64,000 nt of DNA from Ascaris suum. Its lineage: Eukaryota; Nematoda; Chromadorea; Rhabditida; Ascarididae. Below, piece after piece: positions 23,150 through 39,015 of this stretch (the stretch's first letter is position 1; each line of letters starts with the position of its first letter). Where the stretch lies: contig CM024169.1 in assembly GCA_013433145.1 (NCBI GenBank), positions 3,472,001-3,536,000 on the forward strand, written 5' to 3'. Both the position numbers and the translations under genes were made by a program. The notes below the pieces were generated by a model. It was given only the letters and a program-made list of their open reading frames with translations. It did no database searches and had not been told where the DNA came from.

Positions 23150-26100
23150 ATCAAACTCTGCATAAACTGTTTGAACGATATAAGTTAAATAATCTCAAAT
23201 CTGTGCCGATTTTAGATAAATCGAAGAAAATTTCATTGATAGGTTTACGAAAAATTTCAGAGTTTATTCTTCTGGCAAATATCGTTGAAATTCACTACTG
23301 TTAAAATCATGTTGTTGTTAATTAGCCTTTTTTTCAGCGCCACATTTCTCTTGAGATGTCGTCTAAGTGATTTTATGAAGTGTCGTCAAAGCGTTAAATG
23401 TTTTGAGAGTGTGAAAATATTGCTAAAGCAATAATGATTGTCGATGAATAGGCTAAAATTTCTTATTTTTGTTCATACGGCATTTTTCCCCAATTGTTTG
23501 CAACTTCTCTATCCAGTAACTACTGTTTGGAGCTAATATAGCATTTGGTGCTTTTTGAAGTTTTGTATTCTTTGGTCGGCGTTTCATCTATATGTTGGAC
23601 TCGCTTATCTGAAATAACATGGTACTTGTCGCCCGAGATAAATTGCTAAAATAAACAACTCATAAATTCTCAAGTCTAAATTTCTCCCGACTTTAATTAC
23701 TACGTTTATTCATTTAAATCTGCTTTTCTTGGGAAGGCTTTTGTCTGCCATTTGGCTATGAGAATGTTGGGAGCTTATTTGGTGGCGGTTGCAACTCTGT
23801 TGTCAGTTTTATTTTGGTTAAATTAGCTGCTTTTTATTTGTTGTTCATTTGTTGTCATTATTGAGGTTAAGTTATATAAAGTAACCTATACTCATAAAAC
23901 ATCGTTCGACACCGCCACTGTGACAAACATTTTTTTTCTTACTTTTTGGAGGTTTGCGGTTGAAAACCAAATATCGATCGGTCTACTTTTTCATTTACAA
24001 CCGAAATTCAGCTTTTTCTCAAATGCCTCTGATTGGTAAATGACCGACGTTTTTGAAATGCTTTACGGTTTCAGCCATTTCTGATTGTAATCCACCCCTT
24101 TCCATCAGTTCCGATGGAATGAAATTTCGATCTGCCAATTATCACAGTTTCAAACTGGTTTTGAACGATGCAACACGAGCATATCTCATGACGTATTTCA
24201 ATTTAGCGATTTCCATAACGAGATGCTTAAGTGTATCAATGTTCAGCATTTAATTCAACAAACGACATCGTGAAAAAACAAATGCGATCTGAGACGAAAC
24301 AGATGCTGTACGTGATTATCACTCTCCGCTGATGTCTGAACATTCAGAAGCAATGTGATACTCGGTGAATGAAATCGAAAGCAGCATGCTTTTCGGCGAA
24401 TCGCAACGTGAGCTTCGGCAAAATCACGATGATTTCCGCCACTTAGAAAGTCGATTGGAGAGACGGTAAGGGAGGGGATGGGGGCGGTGGATGGAGGTTG
24501 TGCGGCAATACCTTCATTGAAAGTGCGAGGAAACTTCTGAGACAGGTTCCTCTTTAAACAGGAAAGCAAATATCAACTCCCCGCGTTCATCTGATCATTT
24601 CCCTCAACAAGCAAGCAACTGGCAATAAGCAACGAGCATCGATGATCTTGAATACAAAACTGCCAAAAACATTGCATCAAAACATTCACAGTATAAAAGT
24701 TCACACGATACGCTAAAAGGATCATGCAAATCAGGGATTTTTCTATAGTAGCCCTCTGAAAAAACTATGATGTTTTATAATGCAATTTTTTCACTATAGT
24801 TGAAATATTTTACACTAATTTATCTTGTTGCATCCGCTAAAATTGTACCAAATTAATCTATTTTGAAGGAAAAAACAACAAATTAAATTACACTACTATT
24901 CTATACGGTTTCAACATCTTCACAGTTTATACTATTCTACTGAGTATATTCTACACCTTGTGAACTTCATCAATTCTCAAAGTTCTGTTGCAAAAACAAT
25001 TAATATTTAGGCTAACGCGCTTACCGATCACGAATACATAAGGGTGGCATAGCAATCGCAGAAATGTTCGACTATTTAAAGCATTTAGTGACTAAGACCG
25101 CCGTCGAAATTTGTTTGTCGTGACGCTTCTTACATCGCCATCAGGTAGTTAAGCACGAAAGCATCACCAAAATTCCCTCTTACACTTTTTTTTTGCCTTA
25201 AACACTTCAAACATGATTTAAGTTATTAGTGCTGTTTCACTTCGATGCGTTTGTGGGATAAATATTTACTTGCCGAAGTTCACTTGTTGCTGTACCTGAA
25301 TATACGGAAGGTTAGTTCGATATAATTGATGCGGTTGAAGGCACTGATTGCATTTCTCATTTAAATATTATCCATTACGATCATGTTATCGTGCCTAACG
25401 TGATGACATTGAGGTGAATAACGTTGAAACCGTAAATATATCGCTGTAAAATAACGACGTCATAGATAGAATCAACGACACAATTGAAAAAGAACATGAC
25501 AAAAAAATGATTCAGTTAGAAAGTCGTTGCATAAGACCCCAAAATGCATCGACCATATCACTGATTTGCCATTTAAGACTAAAATTGTTCGGAATATCTC
25601 GAAGTATGCTCTTCCTCGATTGTGGAGAAATTTAGCAGTCTCTCTGAATATATGCTTCTTTTAATTTTGCAAAATGCTATAAGCATAAACTTTACTTTTG
25701 AGGTTTCAAGATAAGTGAATCATCTGGCAGTTTTAGCTGTTGGATTCGATTTGCTTCTAAATAAAGTCGATAGTGAAAGCATAATCATAGCATAATCAAG
25801 AATGAGGAATAAAACAATTGGTTCGTTTAAAGAGGAAGCGTCGATTTAAATGCACGGATATTAAATAATCTAAGAGTTTTGTACCACCTGTTCGAAACTC
25901 TCTTTGTTCAGTCACATTCTCCGTTTGCGAAAACACTTTCTTGATTAATGCTGACAATGGGACGATAAACAAAATCTATTGTAGTAATTGTGCAAAACTC
26001 GGATACTTCCCACCTCAGGTCACTGTTTGCATGAAATAAGTTTAAGGTGGTGACTATACTAATTGGAGTGGTTAGGAAGCAAATGAGGCACTGCTCACAG

Positions 26101-26850
26101 TAAGCATAATTGTTCGCAGTGATTCTGAATATGCGATTTGAACTTTTTATAAGCGGCAGCAGAGTGATCATTTACCGCGCACTCGCACTTTTCAGAGAAA
26201 CTCGTCGTAGTACGACGTAGTTACCACATGTAATTCTGTCAAGATTCTTCAACTGTATACCGCATTGTTTGGAAGATTACGATCACTGTTACGGTGGTCC
26301 ATGATGGCGATATACGCTTTACTGGTCACAAATCCACACAGCAAGGAGTTCTTGTCGATGGCTTTACGGTCTGCTCTAGACGCTTTTCATCCTATGTAGC
26401 AATTTTCTAAAAATGGAAACAGTCTTATGTGATACGAAAGGGATTTAAAGAAAGGAATCAGCATAGCACATAAATCAGTGAAATCATTCGACGAGATCAG
26501 CGATACTGCTGCACTTTGGTTATTGGAGAGATTTCGAACGATCCTAGTTGTTTATAGTGTTGCATTTCCGCTTATGCTATCTCTTTTATCATTTCAATAA
26601 GCTATAATTATTATTGATAGGTTTTCAACATTCATTTTCAAATTTTGCTGTGCTGATATTTTGTACTTTTCACTTGTAGCAACAGTGACGCCTCACTACC
26701 TCATAGTTAGGACTTTATAGCGCTGATCTTTTTAAGAGGGTCTATCAACTTATTAACCAACGCATTTCTCCTACGATCACGCATGCATCAAGTAGTGAAA
26801 CCGCTTCAAAGTAGTTTCAATCGTCGCTTGGTTTCTTTCCCTTTTATCCG
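23150..26850. other. Gene-poor stretch with one GC-rich island
   Basis: Mostly AT-rich. The patch at 24,360-24,560 is distinctly GC-richer, with a G-rich plus strand at 24,465-24,500. The minus-strand frame across it reads GIAAQPPSTAPIPSLTVSP, then HRDFAEAHVAIRRKACCF, which could be an exon or promoter region. A perfect inverted pair, CGTCGTAGTACGACG, lies at about 26,204-26,218. Nothing else recognised. Confidence 0.4.
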
Positions 26851-27003
26851 CACTCTCATTTTATTTGCTTTTGACATCTACTTTGTCTCGGTGCTCATCA
26901 CTGTTAAATCTTTAAATCTCTTTTCTTTCGCGCCTTCATTTTCGCCGACAAAATGATTTCCGTTGAGTTGTGGAGATGAGATTCTCCGCCGGCATCATAC
27001 TTT

Positions 27004-27655
27004 CTAAAAGCGTTTTTTATGGATGGGCAGTAACAAAGAGAGAAAACGATAAATAACTTCTACTCTTTGCGTAGCGGGCAACAACCGCAGAAGCATAACA
27101 AGTTCGCGTTGCAAAGCACGGGCATGTGCATTCATAAGCTCCCAAGATCTACTTCTGACAAGGAAGTAGGTTTCAGGAAATTTTACTTCCAGAAGCTTTT
27201 GTTGTAGATTAGCGCGATGATGTGATGCGATAGGTGCTGTAGTTTGTTGGGAAATAATAATCAACATGCCGTTCGAGCAGTCCTTGTTTCCTCATGTACC
27301 CAATCCTATACATTCAAGTCCTATACATCCACAACATTTCATCCACTGCGCTATGCAGCATAGCGCCAATATTAACTCTCTTCATATTGCAAATCAATTT
27401 TAGCAAGTGCGATGAACGCATTATAAGAGACAACAATGGAATTTTTTCTTTACCCTGACCCATTGCGCAATGAAAGAAATGCCCAATAACTAAAAAATAC
27501 CAAGTAAAAAGTAGAGGAGTTACAATAAATACAGCAACGTCAGGGAAAGAAGTCATTCCATGAATATATAATTTCCACCGAATTTCCTCGCCTCAATATC
27601 ACAGTTGGTCCTTTCCACTTATCCGACGGCGTGCACTTGCCATTTGAAAAGACAT
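27004..27655 (-). CDS. Candidate small three-exon gene, unknown product
   Basis: The terminal exon (27,236-27,004) is the best-supported part: acceptor CTACAG, two bases plus 76 codons and TAG, with a helical, Leu/Arg-rich sequence (LQQKLLEVKFPETYFLVRSR, SWELMNAHARALQRELVMLL, RLLPATQRVEVIYRF). AATAAA follows about 140 bases later (26,860-26,865). Two short upstream exons fit in phase, 27,655-27,619 (MSFQMASARRRI) and 27,489-27,454 (IGHFFHCAMGQ), giving a 101-residue protein with clustered basic residues at the N terminus. Exons this short are easily found by chance. If GTAGAA at 27,083 is a donor, the gene would continue instead of ending here. No family recognised. Confidence 0.3.
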
Positions 27656-27699
27656 TTCGACAGAACGATATAGAACGTTAAAAAGTTTCAAAATTGCGA

Positions 27700-30600
27700 C
27701 AAAGTTCATGCATAATATGTGAATCTAAACCCACAAAATTGTCCTACAAATGTGCACAGCTATTCCTATTACAAACTCCTTCATATATAATACAAGTGCA
27801 ATCCGTATACATAATTCAGATGGCATTCACGCATTCAACAGCACTGAATCTCTTCGATACCTCAAAACCTTTTTCGAAGTAGATTAAGAACGAAAGCGCT
27901 TTACACCCTTTTCTTACTTGTATCATATCGTTATTGGCAAGGCATGAGGTATGTGTAATGACAAGCATAAGATTTGATATGAGGTGGGTTTTTAAAAATG
28001 ATTCAAAAAAAATTTCTACATGGACGCTATGTGATTTGGATACAGGTGAAAACGAGAACTCTGCCAAAAAAGAGGCACCTGGTTGCTCGTCATGGAAAAT
28101 GGAATATTGCGTTAAGCAAAAATCCTCATTTTTGTCTCTCTCTTTACTTACAATGAGTTATGCACTCCTTTTATTTCAATTCTTTCAGTTGCATTAGTAT
28201 AGGGCCCGGTCGTTTTCTGGCCCTTCGAACCTGAGCCAAATTGTATTTCGGCGAAAACATGGCAAGAAATGAAGCCAAAGTAGCAGTCTCATCTACTTCT
28301 TGATTATATAAAAGGATGCTAAACGTGAGATGAAGCAACTTGATTGATATAAGCGTTCAATGAGACAAGCCATATTTAAGCCGAATAATAACGATAATCC
28401 GTTCGATTGCGAGTAAATTATGATCTTAACTGACCGACGGGCAAACTCTCCACAATAACAGCGTATTGTTTATTAATGAGGATTGGGTTCTGAATAAATG
28501 ACCAATTATGAAAGGATTATTACGTACCTCAGTGGCATCAAGGTGGAAATGAAAATGCTTCTCAAACGATGCAAATATTTATTATGCAATATTATCAAGT
28601 TCGACTTGTCGCTCGCACCTTTTTTCAGGAAACGGTCTTGATGATTGCTGTTAGTACTTTCATCGATAGTATTTCCGCCTTCCTGCAATCTTCAGAGCAT
28701 TTGCAATAAAATATTGATCATTCGTATTTATATATTGCTTTCCTTTAGTGCTAACTGCAAAAATATGAAAATTAATGAATGTACCGTTCCGTAACGTTCA
28801 CCTCTATACTGTAATTATTAATCGATCTATCAGAATTGATATGATGATTCATTTACGCGCATACTGCTCATTGTTTGTCAATGATTTGCGCATAAAATGA
28901 TAAAAATTGCCTATTTAATCCTCATAACAACGTGCACAAAAATCAAGGACATCGCAAATAAATCATGAAACGTCCTGAAAACTTGAAATTTAAAACTCAA
29001 AATCCTAAAGGAAAAACACAAAGGATTTTTTAAATTCACTCAAGAAATCATTTTCCAATATGCGCAGTTTGTATCCACTGAATGATTTGCAAGCAATATT
29101 TGCGTACAGTATTCTCCACATTCGTACACATCATTTCTTCAACAAAGATGCTTTTTTTTGGGATTATGCTGTTCATAATGGCGATTGTTGAATGTTTAGT
29201 TGGACTTACATTTATATTTATCGGTTTGCGTCAATATTCTTGTGTAGCAGCGAAGTTCTTAAATAGGGCAAAATTATAAACGAATTTTCAAACGATGAAA
29301 TCATCAGATAAATGCAACTGCTGCAGAACATGTCGATATGAGCGAAATACGGGAGGAAATCTGTGGAATCTCTGCCAATTGAAATTGACCAGTTGAACAG
29401 TAAAATTGAACATCCTTGCACTATGAGAGGGTCAGCATGTGCAAAGCAGATGAAAATGGTGGACGAATTTCTCTCTAAATAAGCGAAGAACTGATGCTAC
29501 AATGCAGTATGTTCCAGTAAAGAAAAACAATGCCTGAGGAAAAACTGTATCGCGGATGCATATTGATTCGCATACTGAAATGGGTTGCGAGTAATCTAGT
29601 TCACAAATTTTGAGTGGCAAGCCGCAATACGAAAAGCAAAGTTATATCGGGTAAAACCAGCTATCATAATTCACGAAGTATTTCGGTTTTTACCATTTCC
29701 CACTTCACTGTTTATCAAATCATTCTGCGCGAAATGATAAAGTAAGGGTTGTTCATAAGTTTCGGCATAAAGTTTGAGGTGGTAAGGAGTTGGCTGTTGA
29801 GGAGACATGCATGGCCGTAAATGAGTCGATATGAAATAAACCGTGGAGTGCTGAGTATGATCTGTTAGGTATAATCTGCGGTAGATGTGATTTGACAAGC
29901 AATAAGTTGAAAAGGTGAACGAAAGACGATGAAGAATGAATTATGGGATTAAGTATGAGATTATGAATAGCAGAGAGGAAAATCCAAGTCGCCAATACAG
30001 GAATAAAATAATCGAGGAGCACAAAGAAGTGCACAAAGAATGCGTAAATGAGGCAATTAAGGGGAGAAAAACTTCCAATAATGAGAGCGATAACGAAATA
30101 ATTACAGGAGTGACCGAAAGAAAGAATAAAATTAAATGCAAAAAAAAACATCATAGTGGAACGATCAGACTATTTTCAAATTTAATACTTATGATAGTTC
30201 CTGAAGAATCCGGTTACACGGTTCCTGAAGTTTAGGGTTAGGAATCGTTACCGTTTCCGTCGATAGCTGATTAGATGCGGTTATAACACGAACTGATATT
30301 GCGTATATCAGTCCTGCATCGCTTTTGTTGTTGAAAATATTGTATATTTATATTTCTCGATCCTCCCATCGTGCTAAATCAACTATGAGATTGATGCGAT
30401 TCAAGTCCAACTAGGTTCAATTCCTGCACATTTATATCTGTCTTCATTGATGTTCAAATGCACAGAAGAGATGCGCACTAGACTCTTATGAAAGGCAGTT
30501 TCGCCTTAATCTTATATAGGAGAAAATTTATAAGACATTTCTATCTTCATTTTGTGTTGTTCACTTTTAATGCCTTCCTTTGCTCATCTTCTGTTTTCTC

Positions 30601-31980
30601 GATTCTCGCACCGTACAACTTCCCTCATCAAGCTCACGTTCACAATTTCCTCATATTATAATACTCGTTTGCTCATTACCAACATCTCATTTCCTACCGT
30701 CTACTGCATGTTATTTCAATAAACTGAATCACATTCTTTTTCGTCACTGTGGTATATCCTTTAAATAAGGAAATATATTCATCTGACTCGTATATACTAC
30801 TCAAAACTTTGCAACGATTCATTGCACAGCCACTTATATATAGCATGACATTCATTGATAATATTGAAAAATACTATTGGAATAGAACAATCGATCGCTG
30901 AATTTTGTTGTGCTTTTGTTCATAAAAAACTAGCGATCGCGTTTTTTAAAAATTTAGTTAACGCAGTCGACCGACTTTCTAGGATACCCAAATTGCATCT
31001 AGATGTTCTGAAATCCATATGACTATATCCAGCGACTGAAACTCAGTCGAAAAATACCACAAATGGGAAATAAGACGTCTGTGTAACGCAACTATATTTG
31101 CAAAATGATCAAATTACGGCAAATTCGGTTATTTATCATCTATTTTATGCAAACGAAATATTTTCATCGAAAGTGCGCCATGATTATGTGCTGAACCGGA
31201 ATATAAGATGCTAAAACGTCGTATAATGATGTTGACGTAATGATGGAAAATATGAGCGTTAATTTTGGGCCGTCATTATCTCGTTTCCTGGTCATCAGTA
31301 AAATCATATCGGCGTTTTCTTCGTTCTCAAATTTATCGTCCGCTTGCCGAAATTTATCTATTTATTTTTTTCTTTCTAAAATCTATTTAGCAGTTTCCTC
31401 TTCTCTAATCTCTTAGTGCAAACCGATTCTTTTTGTGCATTGCTGGATGCGTTTAAAATTGCATTGGCCCAAATTGTGGCAGTTTTGTTTTTCGACCGTT
31501 CAACCACCTGTATGCAGTATTGAACATTAGAGGACGGACCACCGAACATTTAAACTTGTTGGTCTTCGAATAGAACATTGCATTTATTATAACTATGAGA
31601 CAGCCATGAGATGTATGAAGCTTCTAATGAACATTATGAGTTATATGCGGTATAAACAAAATCACCCCAAAGCCGCTTGAGATGGAAATAGCGGCTATGG
31701 GATGTCTGGCTGCCACAGAGAGCAAATAATTTTGCTGTGATCAAAGTTCATCAATGTCATGATGAGAGCCTATAAAATTAAGGTTATGGGATAATCGATC
31801 AATCGAGGTTGCCGATCGAATTGCCGAAGTTTAGAGATCATCTAGAAAAAATGGCGATGAATTTTAATATAAACGTTAGATATCTGTCATGAAACCCACG
31901 TCGAGCACATATCCTTATTTTTTAGGCCTTATTTTCAAGAATAATCCAGCATATTGTGGCATACATCTTCTTTGATAAAT
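27700..31980. other. Gene-poor stretch
   Basis: No confident gene. At 29,753-30,235 both strands stay open for over 95 codons: the plus frame is highly charged (REENPSRQYRNKIIEEHKE) and the minus frame hydrophobic, as expected for a purine-rich strand. I make no coding call. The rest is AT-rich. Confidence 0.4.
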
Positions 31981-31999
31981 TTCAATCATTCCCACACTT

Positions 32000-33610
<1,611 letters not shown>

Positions 33611-33699
33611 GATGGCCTTATAGAGTTCTATACTTGTACTTTGCTCTATACTTATACTGTACATATGTGCCTACGCCAATTATATTTCTATTTTATTGC

Positions 33700-36600
33700 G
33701 TGCTGGTGCGCAACTTACGAAACTACTTGATACTTTGCTTTTATGTGAATAGTTCTTGAAACGGAAATCTTCGGCTCGGAGGAAATCAGGTTTAAAGCGT
33801 TACCTGCCAGAGCTGCATCCGAAGTGATAGAATTGTGTGATCCGCGTATATGTGTGTGCCAATAATGCTTGTGCTCAGGTTGCCTTTTTTGCCGGAGATA
33901 CACATATGGCTTTTCGAAAATAGCTTTTTTCCTGTTTGTATGGCTTCCTAGTTACAAGTGAAAAAGGCGGGTCGTGCGCTGCTATGCTCATTCACCTCAC
34001 TTGCCTGCAGCCTGCTCAGCTGATGCACATCCTCTCATTCACGTTGACATGTCATGTTTTTTATTGCGTATCATGGTTGAACGAGGGAGGCAATGTACGG
34101 CTATGAATGGTACTGTTCGAGAGTGACAGCTGCTTTAGTCGTCTAAAAAGGTAGAGATTTTATTCGAAGTTATTAGCGAAGCAGGTTGGAAGAATATTGG
34201 AGCCTCTCGTAATATTGGAGCCTTTCGTATCTACCAATTCAATTTCTTTCCATCTGCTTTAGATAATCTTCCGTGTGACGATTAATTCGAGCTTAATCTA
34301 GGTACGCAGAGAAATATTGCGAATATGCACTCATCAAATCGTATTTCGCTCTTTTTGATCGTTTTTAATGCTTTTTATGAAGACCTATTGATGCTAAGCG
34401 CACTTGTCTGCCTGAATGTCGGCCATTTTTGTAAAGCTTCATAACGAGAATCAGAAAAGCCATGCAATGAATCCAGTGAATATAAATGAAACCTTAGAAC
34501 GATCTCCAAATCGAATTTTGATTCATGTTCCATAATGTAAACCGAAAAGTTCGAGGAAATATATAAATGAAATTTCGGTCAAGAAATGGTGGAACGGGGA
34601 AAGAAGATGGCGAAAGGACTTTAATGATTTTTTGCTCAAGGATTTCGATGCTTTAGAGTATTCTTTTATTGCTGGTTTTTTAAAACAATGTTGCAAGCGG
34701 TTAGCTTAACGATGAGGATTGCAAAGGCTTCCGTATTCTACATGTGGTATCCTTCCTGGCTTGCTGCGTTATTTCTTTATAATTGCTATTTTCATTTTGC
34801 AAACTTCTCTGGAAAACCACATTAGGAATCATTATGTTTATGCATGCGTTTATTTCCTTACCTGCCTATTCGTTTTCATTTCTCATTTCAGATGAGCTGA
34901 TCATTAAACATGACAAGCATATTTTCCTAAGTACTTTCAAATGAAATTAAGTATTTCTGTCCATTATTAATCTCTAAGAAAAATGGAGAGACATTGAATT
35001 CTTCTCTAGATCTGCGCATTTATTCGATAGGTGAAGGAATTAGCAACTAAAGCATTGTCGTGTTATTTTCGAGTACACACCCTATTTGCACCATATATAC
35101 CATCTTAACCTGCCTTTTCATTTTTCTTTTCTTATCCTGATCATAATTTATCCCGATATGGAATACATCTATGCGCTTGGAATGTGCCTGCTGATATTTC
35201 ATAGGTGATGAAACGTTTCAGCTTTTAAGTGTTTGCGCTAAATCGGTTTCGATTCCCATGCTATCGCTAATCTCGAGTGCTAAATTCTGTACTCTTGTTT
35301 ATGCTCGCATTGACGTCGCTTAATAGTGCAATGTTTCATCCTGATGATTTCTTTGCTGAAGTCGATAATTTTGCAACGTTTTGTTACAAAATCCAATTAG
35401 TATTCATATAATTTTGCAAAATTGAAAAGTGAATTTTGCAATATTCGTGCCATTTTGCGTCATTTTCATAGTGTGCTTAAATAGGATTTCCAAATTGCAT
35501 TTCTCGGGATCGTGTCTGCCTGTCTCAACTCAAGACATATCGAAATCTGATTTCAAAAGCTCGGCACATATAATCTGCATTGCACATCGGCTATCATCGT
35601 CATATTTCGGGATGAACCATTTGCATTGGAGCAATTATAGGCTACAATTTTGCATGCATTTTGCGACACATTAGGAAACATTTTTCATCATTAAGGTTGC
35701 CATGTGGTAGCTCATAGGATCTCGAAGCAAATCGTTTCAAAAAGAATTGTGCGACTGATCGATTCATTCAAACTATAAACACATTGCTGAGTATATTTGT
35801 TATCGATTTATTAAGGTGGTTAGTGAGATGAGCGGAAGCAGATATCGTATCAGTTCTTCTATCCCGCTTTTCCCTGTGTTTTTTCAAATCCTCGGAATTA
35901 TTTGATTCATACAATTGCTTTTTCAATATGAGCGCATATGAAACGTTCACTACACACCATTATTACGCACTTATGATATTGCGCATTTATGGTATTAAAT
36001 TAATGTTGGACAATCATTGTTTAATTGTTTTTATTGAATTCTTTTATTGTTTTTATTGATGTTCTTCGAGTTAATTAAACCGAAAATGCAACGATGTGAA
36101 TGATTATTCCTTTCAAAATTTATAATTAAGTGGTACGGTATTAGATATTAAATATCATTGCAGCATTCCGCTTCTATAGAATGTCGAGCAGTCATCGTTA
36201 GTGTCGCCCATCATCAAGTAACTTTTGATAGCATTTTATATCGGCGACATAGTACGAAGATCACCGATCATTTGAACTTTAAAGCTATCTTTTAACTAGT
36301 CGTTATTTCAGTGCTTAAATTCAGCACAAGTTCATCTCCATTCTTCCTATATTTTTGCGGTCCTTTTCATGTCTGAATTTAGTGTCAACAAATGAAAAAA
36401 ATTGAGTTTAGGGCCAAATTAAAAATCCACAAAAAATATTACGTATGAGATCAGATTAAAACTTGACCAAGTTTTTTTAAGGAGGTAGTTTTCTTATTTG
36501 AGAAACTCGGAATGTTGCAATGAACAAACACTAATATAGTGGGAGCAATTTGATGTATTCCCTCACGCAGTTTGATATATCAACCATCTTCAAGAGTAAT

Positions 36601-37820
36601 TGCACAAACACCGAAAACAGAGTTCTTCTGATGTTATTATGAGCATAAAGGCGAAAATTATTGCAAATATATGAGAGCATAATTGAAAGAGAAATCGATA
36701 GCAAAGTTTTACTTCTTTCTTCGGTATGCTGATCCATTTTCTCCTGTTTCAATGTTCTTCTTTTAGGTGCTATGAATTTGAAACGAAAAACCAAAATCAA
36801 CCTGAATTAGAAATATCATTGAATATTTCACAGATAGGTGACATTGGTAATCAAAATTTTTATAGGAGAGCCGCACTTACTATGGTTGTAAATATAAGAT
36901 GATATGGGCGGATAATTCAGAGTGCCTCAGAACATTTGTTTAACAAATACCGATTGCAGTGCTGACAATAAAATTTGCTTTAAACAAATATGTCACTTAA
37001 CTTTTCAAATTGTTGCACATCTTTTAGCGATCGACTGAACAAACCGACTGAACAGCACAAAAAAGATGCAATATTTGTGATGGTCATTTTATGTAGTCGA
37101 ATTGATCGTTTTTTGTTATTGTTGAAGCATTAGATTACATACTGCAATTGACATAAATTGAGAGTTGTTTCGACATTCGAAAAACTCATTTGTTACGCAT
37201 AGCGATAACACTCTTCATTCCGCAATGAAAGTGCTGATCACTCGCGCGACACTCGGAACGAAAAACTCGAGCGAGAGTCTTGCGAGTAGGACCTTTTATC
37301 GAATCAAATTTGCTCGAAATATACGATGAAATCTTTAATTGGTGGAAAAGACAACTGAAACCTTGTGATAACTCAAAAATTCGAATATTTTTCTTGCAAT
37401 TCGCTTTGCAGTTGTTTGAAAATAAAACAGTATGCGAAACTTATAAGTTGAAATAGAATTCAAAGTTGCACTGCTTTTTTTTGCTCTAAATTGTTGGAAA
37501 GTTAGTTTCTAAACTCTTTTTCATATCTTTACTGTCTACTGTCCAGAAGAGGAAAAACATACAAAGATATGTGAGCAGAAATAGCAAAAAGGAAGGAGGC
37601 ATTCGTAAAGCTATAGTTTAGGCGAATAGACATTTAGTATGTAAATTCAGTAATAGACGATTTTGGTAGGAAGCAAATTCCAGACTCGCACAATAGAAAT
37701 CCGGAAACTATGCAGAACATTGTTAGTGCTGCAACATTTTTTAGCGAGCTGAAATTGATGCCTTTGAAGAATGAGGAGAGGAATAAACTGAAATATTTCT
37801 CGACGGCAAAATTTTGGAAA
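33700..37820. other. Gene-poor stretch
   Basis: Nothing confidently coding. A short minus-strand frame at about 33,790-33,905 ends at a good donor (CTGGCAG/GTAACG) but has no partner exon. AATATTGGAGCCTYTCGTA occurs twice in tandem at 34,193-34,230. The rest is AT-rich. Confidence 0.45.
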
Positions 37821-37849
37821 AATCGAGCGTAATTTTGTTAAAAAGAATC

Positions 37850-39015
37850 AAATGAAAATTGAGCTTACGATCCTCCAATGATTCCAGCAAATTTGGGTAG
37901 TATGGACGAAAGAAAGACAGTACGGATGAAAAATTCCTAGGCGTTCCTTAACTACCTGATAAGAGAAATCATAAAAGGAAGACATGAAGGAGTGCAATAT
38001 TCCAAAATCGGTCGTTTGACAGTAGGTGATAAAGGCTTTTCGACTATACTCAATATATCTATTTTGCAAGGCTCGGAGAAAACGCAGTTTGCAATTTTCC
38101 CAGCAACAGTGAAGCAATGCAATCTTCGATTTAGCGGGGTTCAGAGTCAGTTATAACATTCAGGTCATGAACGCCATCCACAGCATGAGTCTAAGAGAAC
38201 ATTCATGTTGGAAAGTGAATATGCGCCACATTACATTTTTCGTTGAAAACATTCAACTGCAATAATTTCGACTCGTCGATAAATTCGTCGAGATCTTTTT
38301 GCAAAGAATATACTTTGCAGCTAGGATCATGCAATGGTTATTGGAAATACGGTAAATGTATAAGAGGAACAAAGCATGTGCAAGACACTGCTTTCTAGGA
38401 CACCACTTGATTCGCATCGAGTTAGATCTACCCAGTCCTCACTTGGAAACTTCGTCCATATAATAATGTTCTGACCTAATTTAGAGAAGAACACACAAGG
38501 TTATATTTTTCCCGTTTCAAGAGCACCTTCTCGTGACAGACCGCATGAAAGGCTTCAGCCTGGTCGATATATGCAATTTTGGCCTGAACTCCAATATTCG
38601 ATGAGGAACCTCGTCACCTCAGCACGAAATTGGTTGCGATATCGTGCATGGCCACAGACGAAGCCGAAATGGGCGGGGCTCAGAGAGTGGTTTCGCAAAA
38701 AATGATCCATTAATGCATCTCTGGTGATTGTTTCGGAAAACTCACAAACGGAGAAGGTTAAACTAATCGGGCGATAGTTTTTTTTTTCTGAGGCAGCGGG
38801 GATTTCTTCAGCCAAGATGAAATGAACAAACAATTCCAAATAGGTCTTAGATATAAATACGAGAGAGAACGAAGGAAATTCAAACAAAGTGGCCACTAGA
38901 TTGCTTTTGCTCAACGCTCTAGAAAGAGTGATGGGACATCGTGTGGTGTGAGTGATATCTTCTTTGTTGAGTTCGGGAATAGCACTGAAAAGTGAGTGAG
39001 CCAGCGCTGACATCG
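37850..39015 (-). mobile_element. CR1/jockey-like reverse transcriptase remnant
   Basis: About 1.15 kb on the minus strand with blocks in order. KKNYRPISLT (38,755-38,785) is followed by DALMDHFLRNHSLSPAHFGF and RYRNQFRAEVTRFLIEYWSS. Then, after a frameshift, AKIAYIDQAEAFHAVCHEKV holds the first catalytic Asp region, and YSLQKDLDEFIDESKLLQLN and NEKCNVAHIHF form the thumb. VHDLNVITDSEP follows, and then KRPILEYCTPSCLPF. Several stops and at least three frame changes. The FADD box was not found and is presumably eroded around 38.35-38.45 kb. Confidence 0.85.

Noticed and set aside
30400..30430. GGTTCAATTCC as a tRNA B box
   Set aside because: The T stem pairs poorly and no acceptor or anticodon stem could be formed around it.
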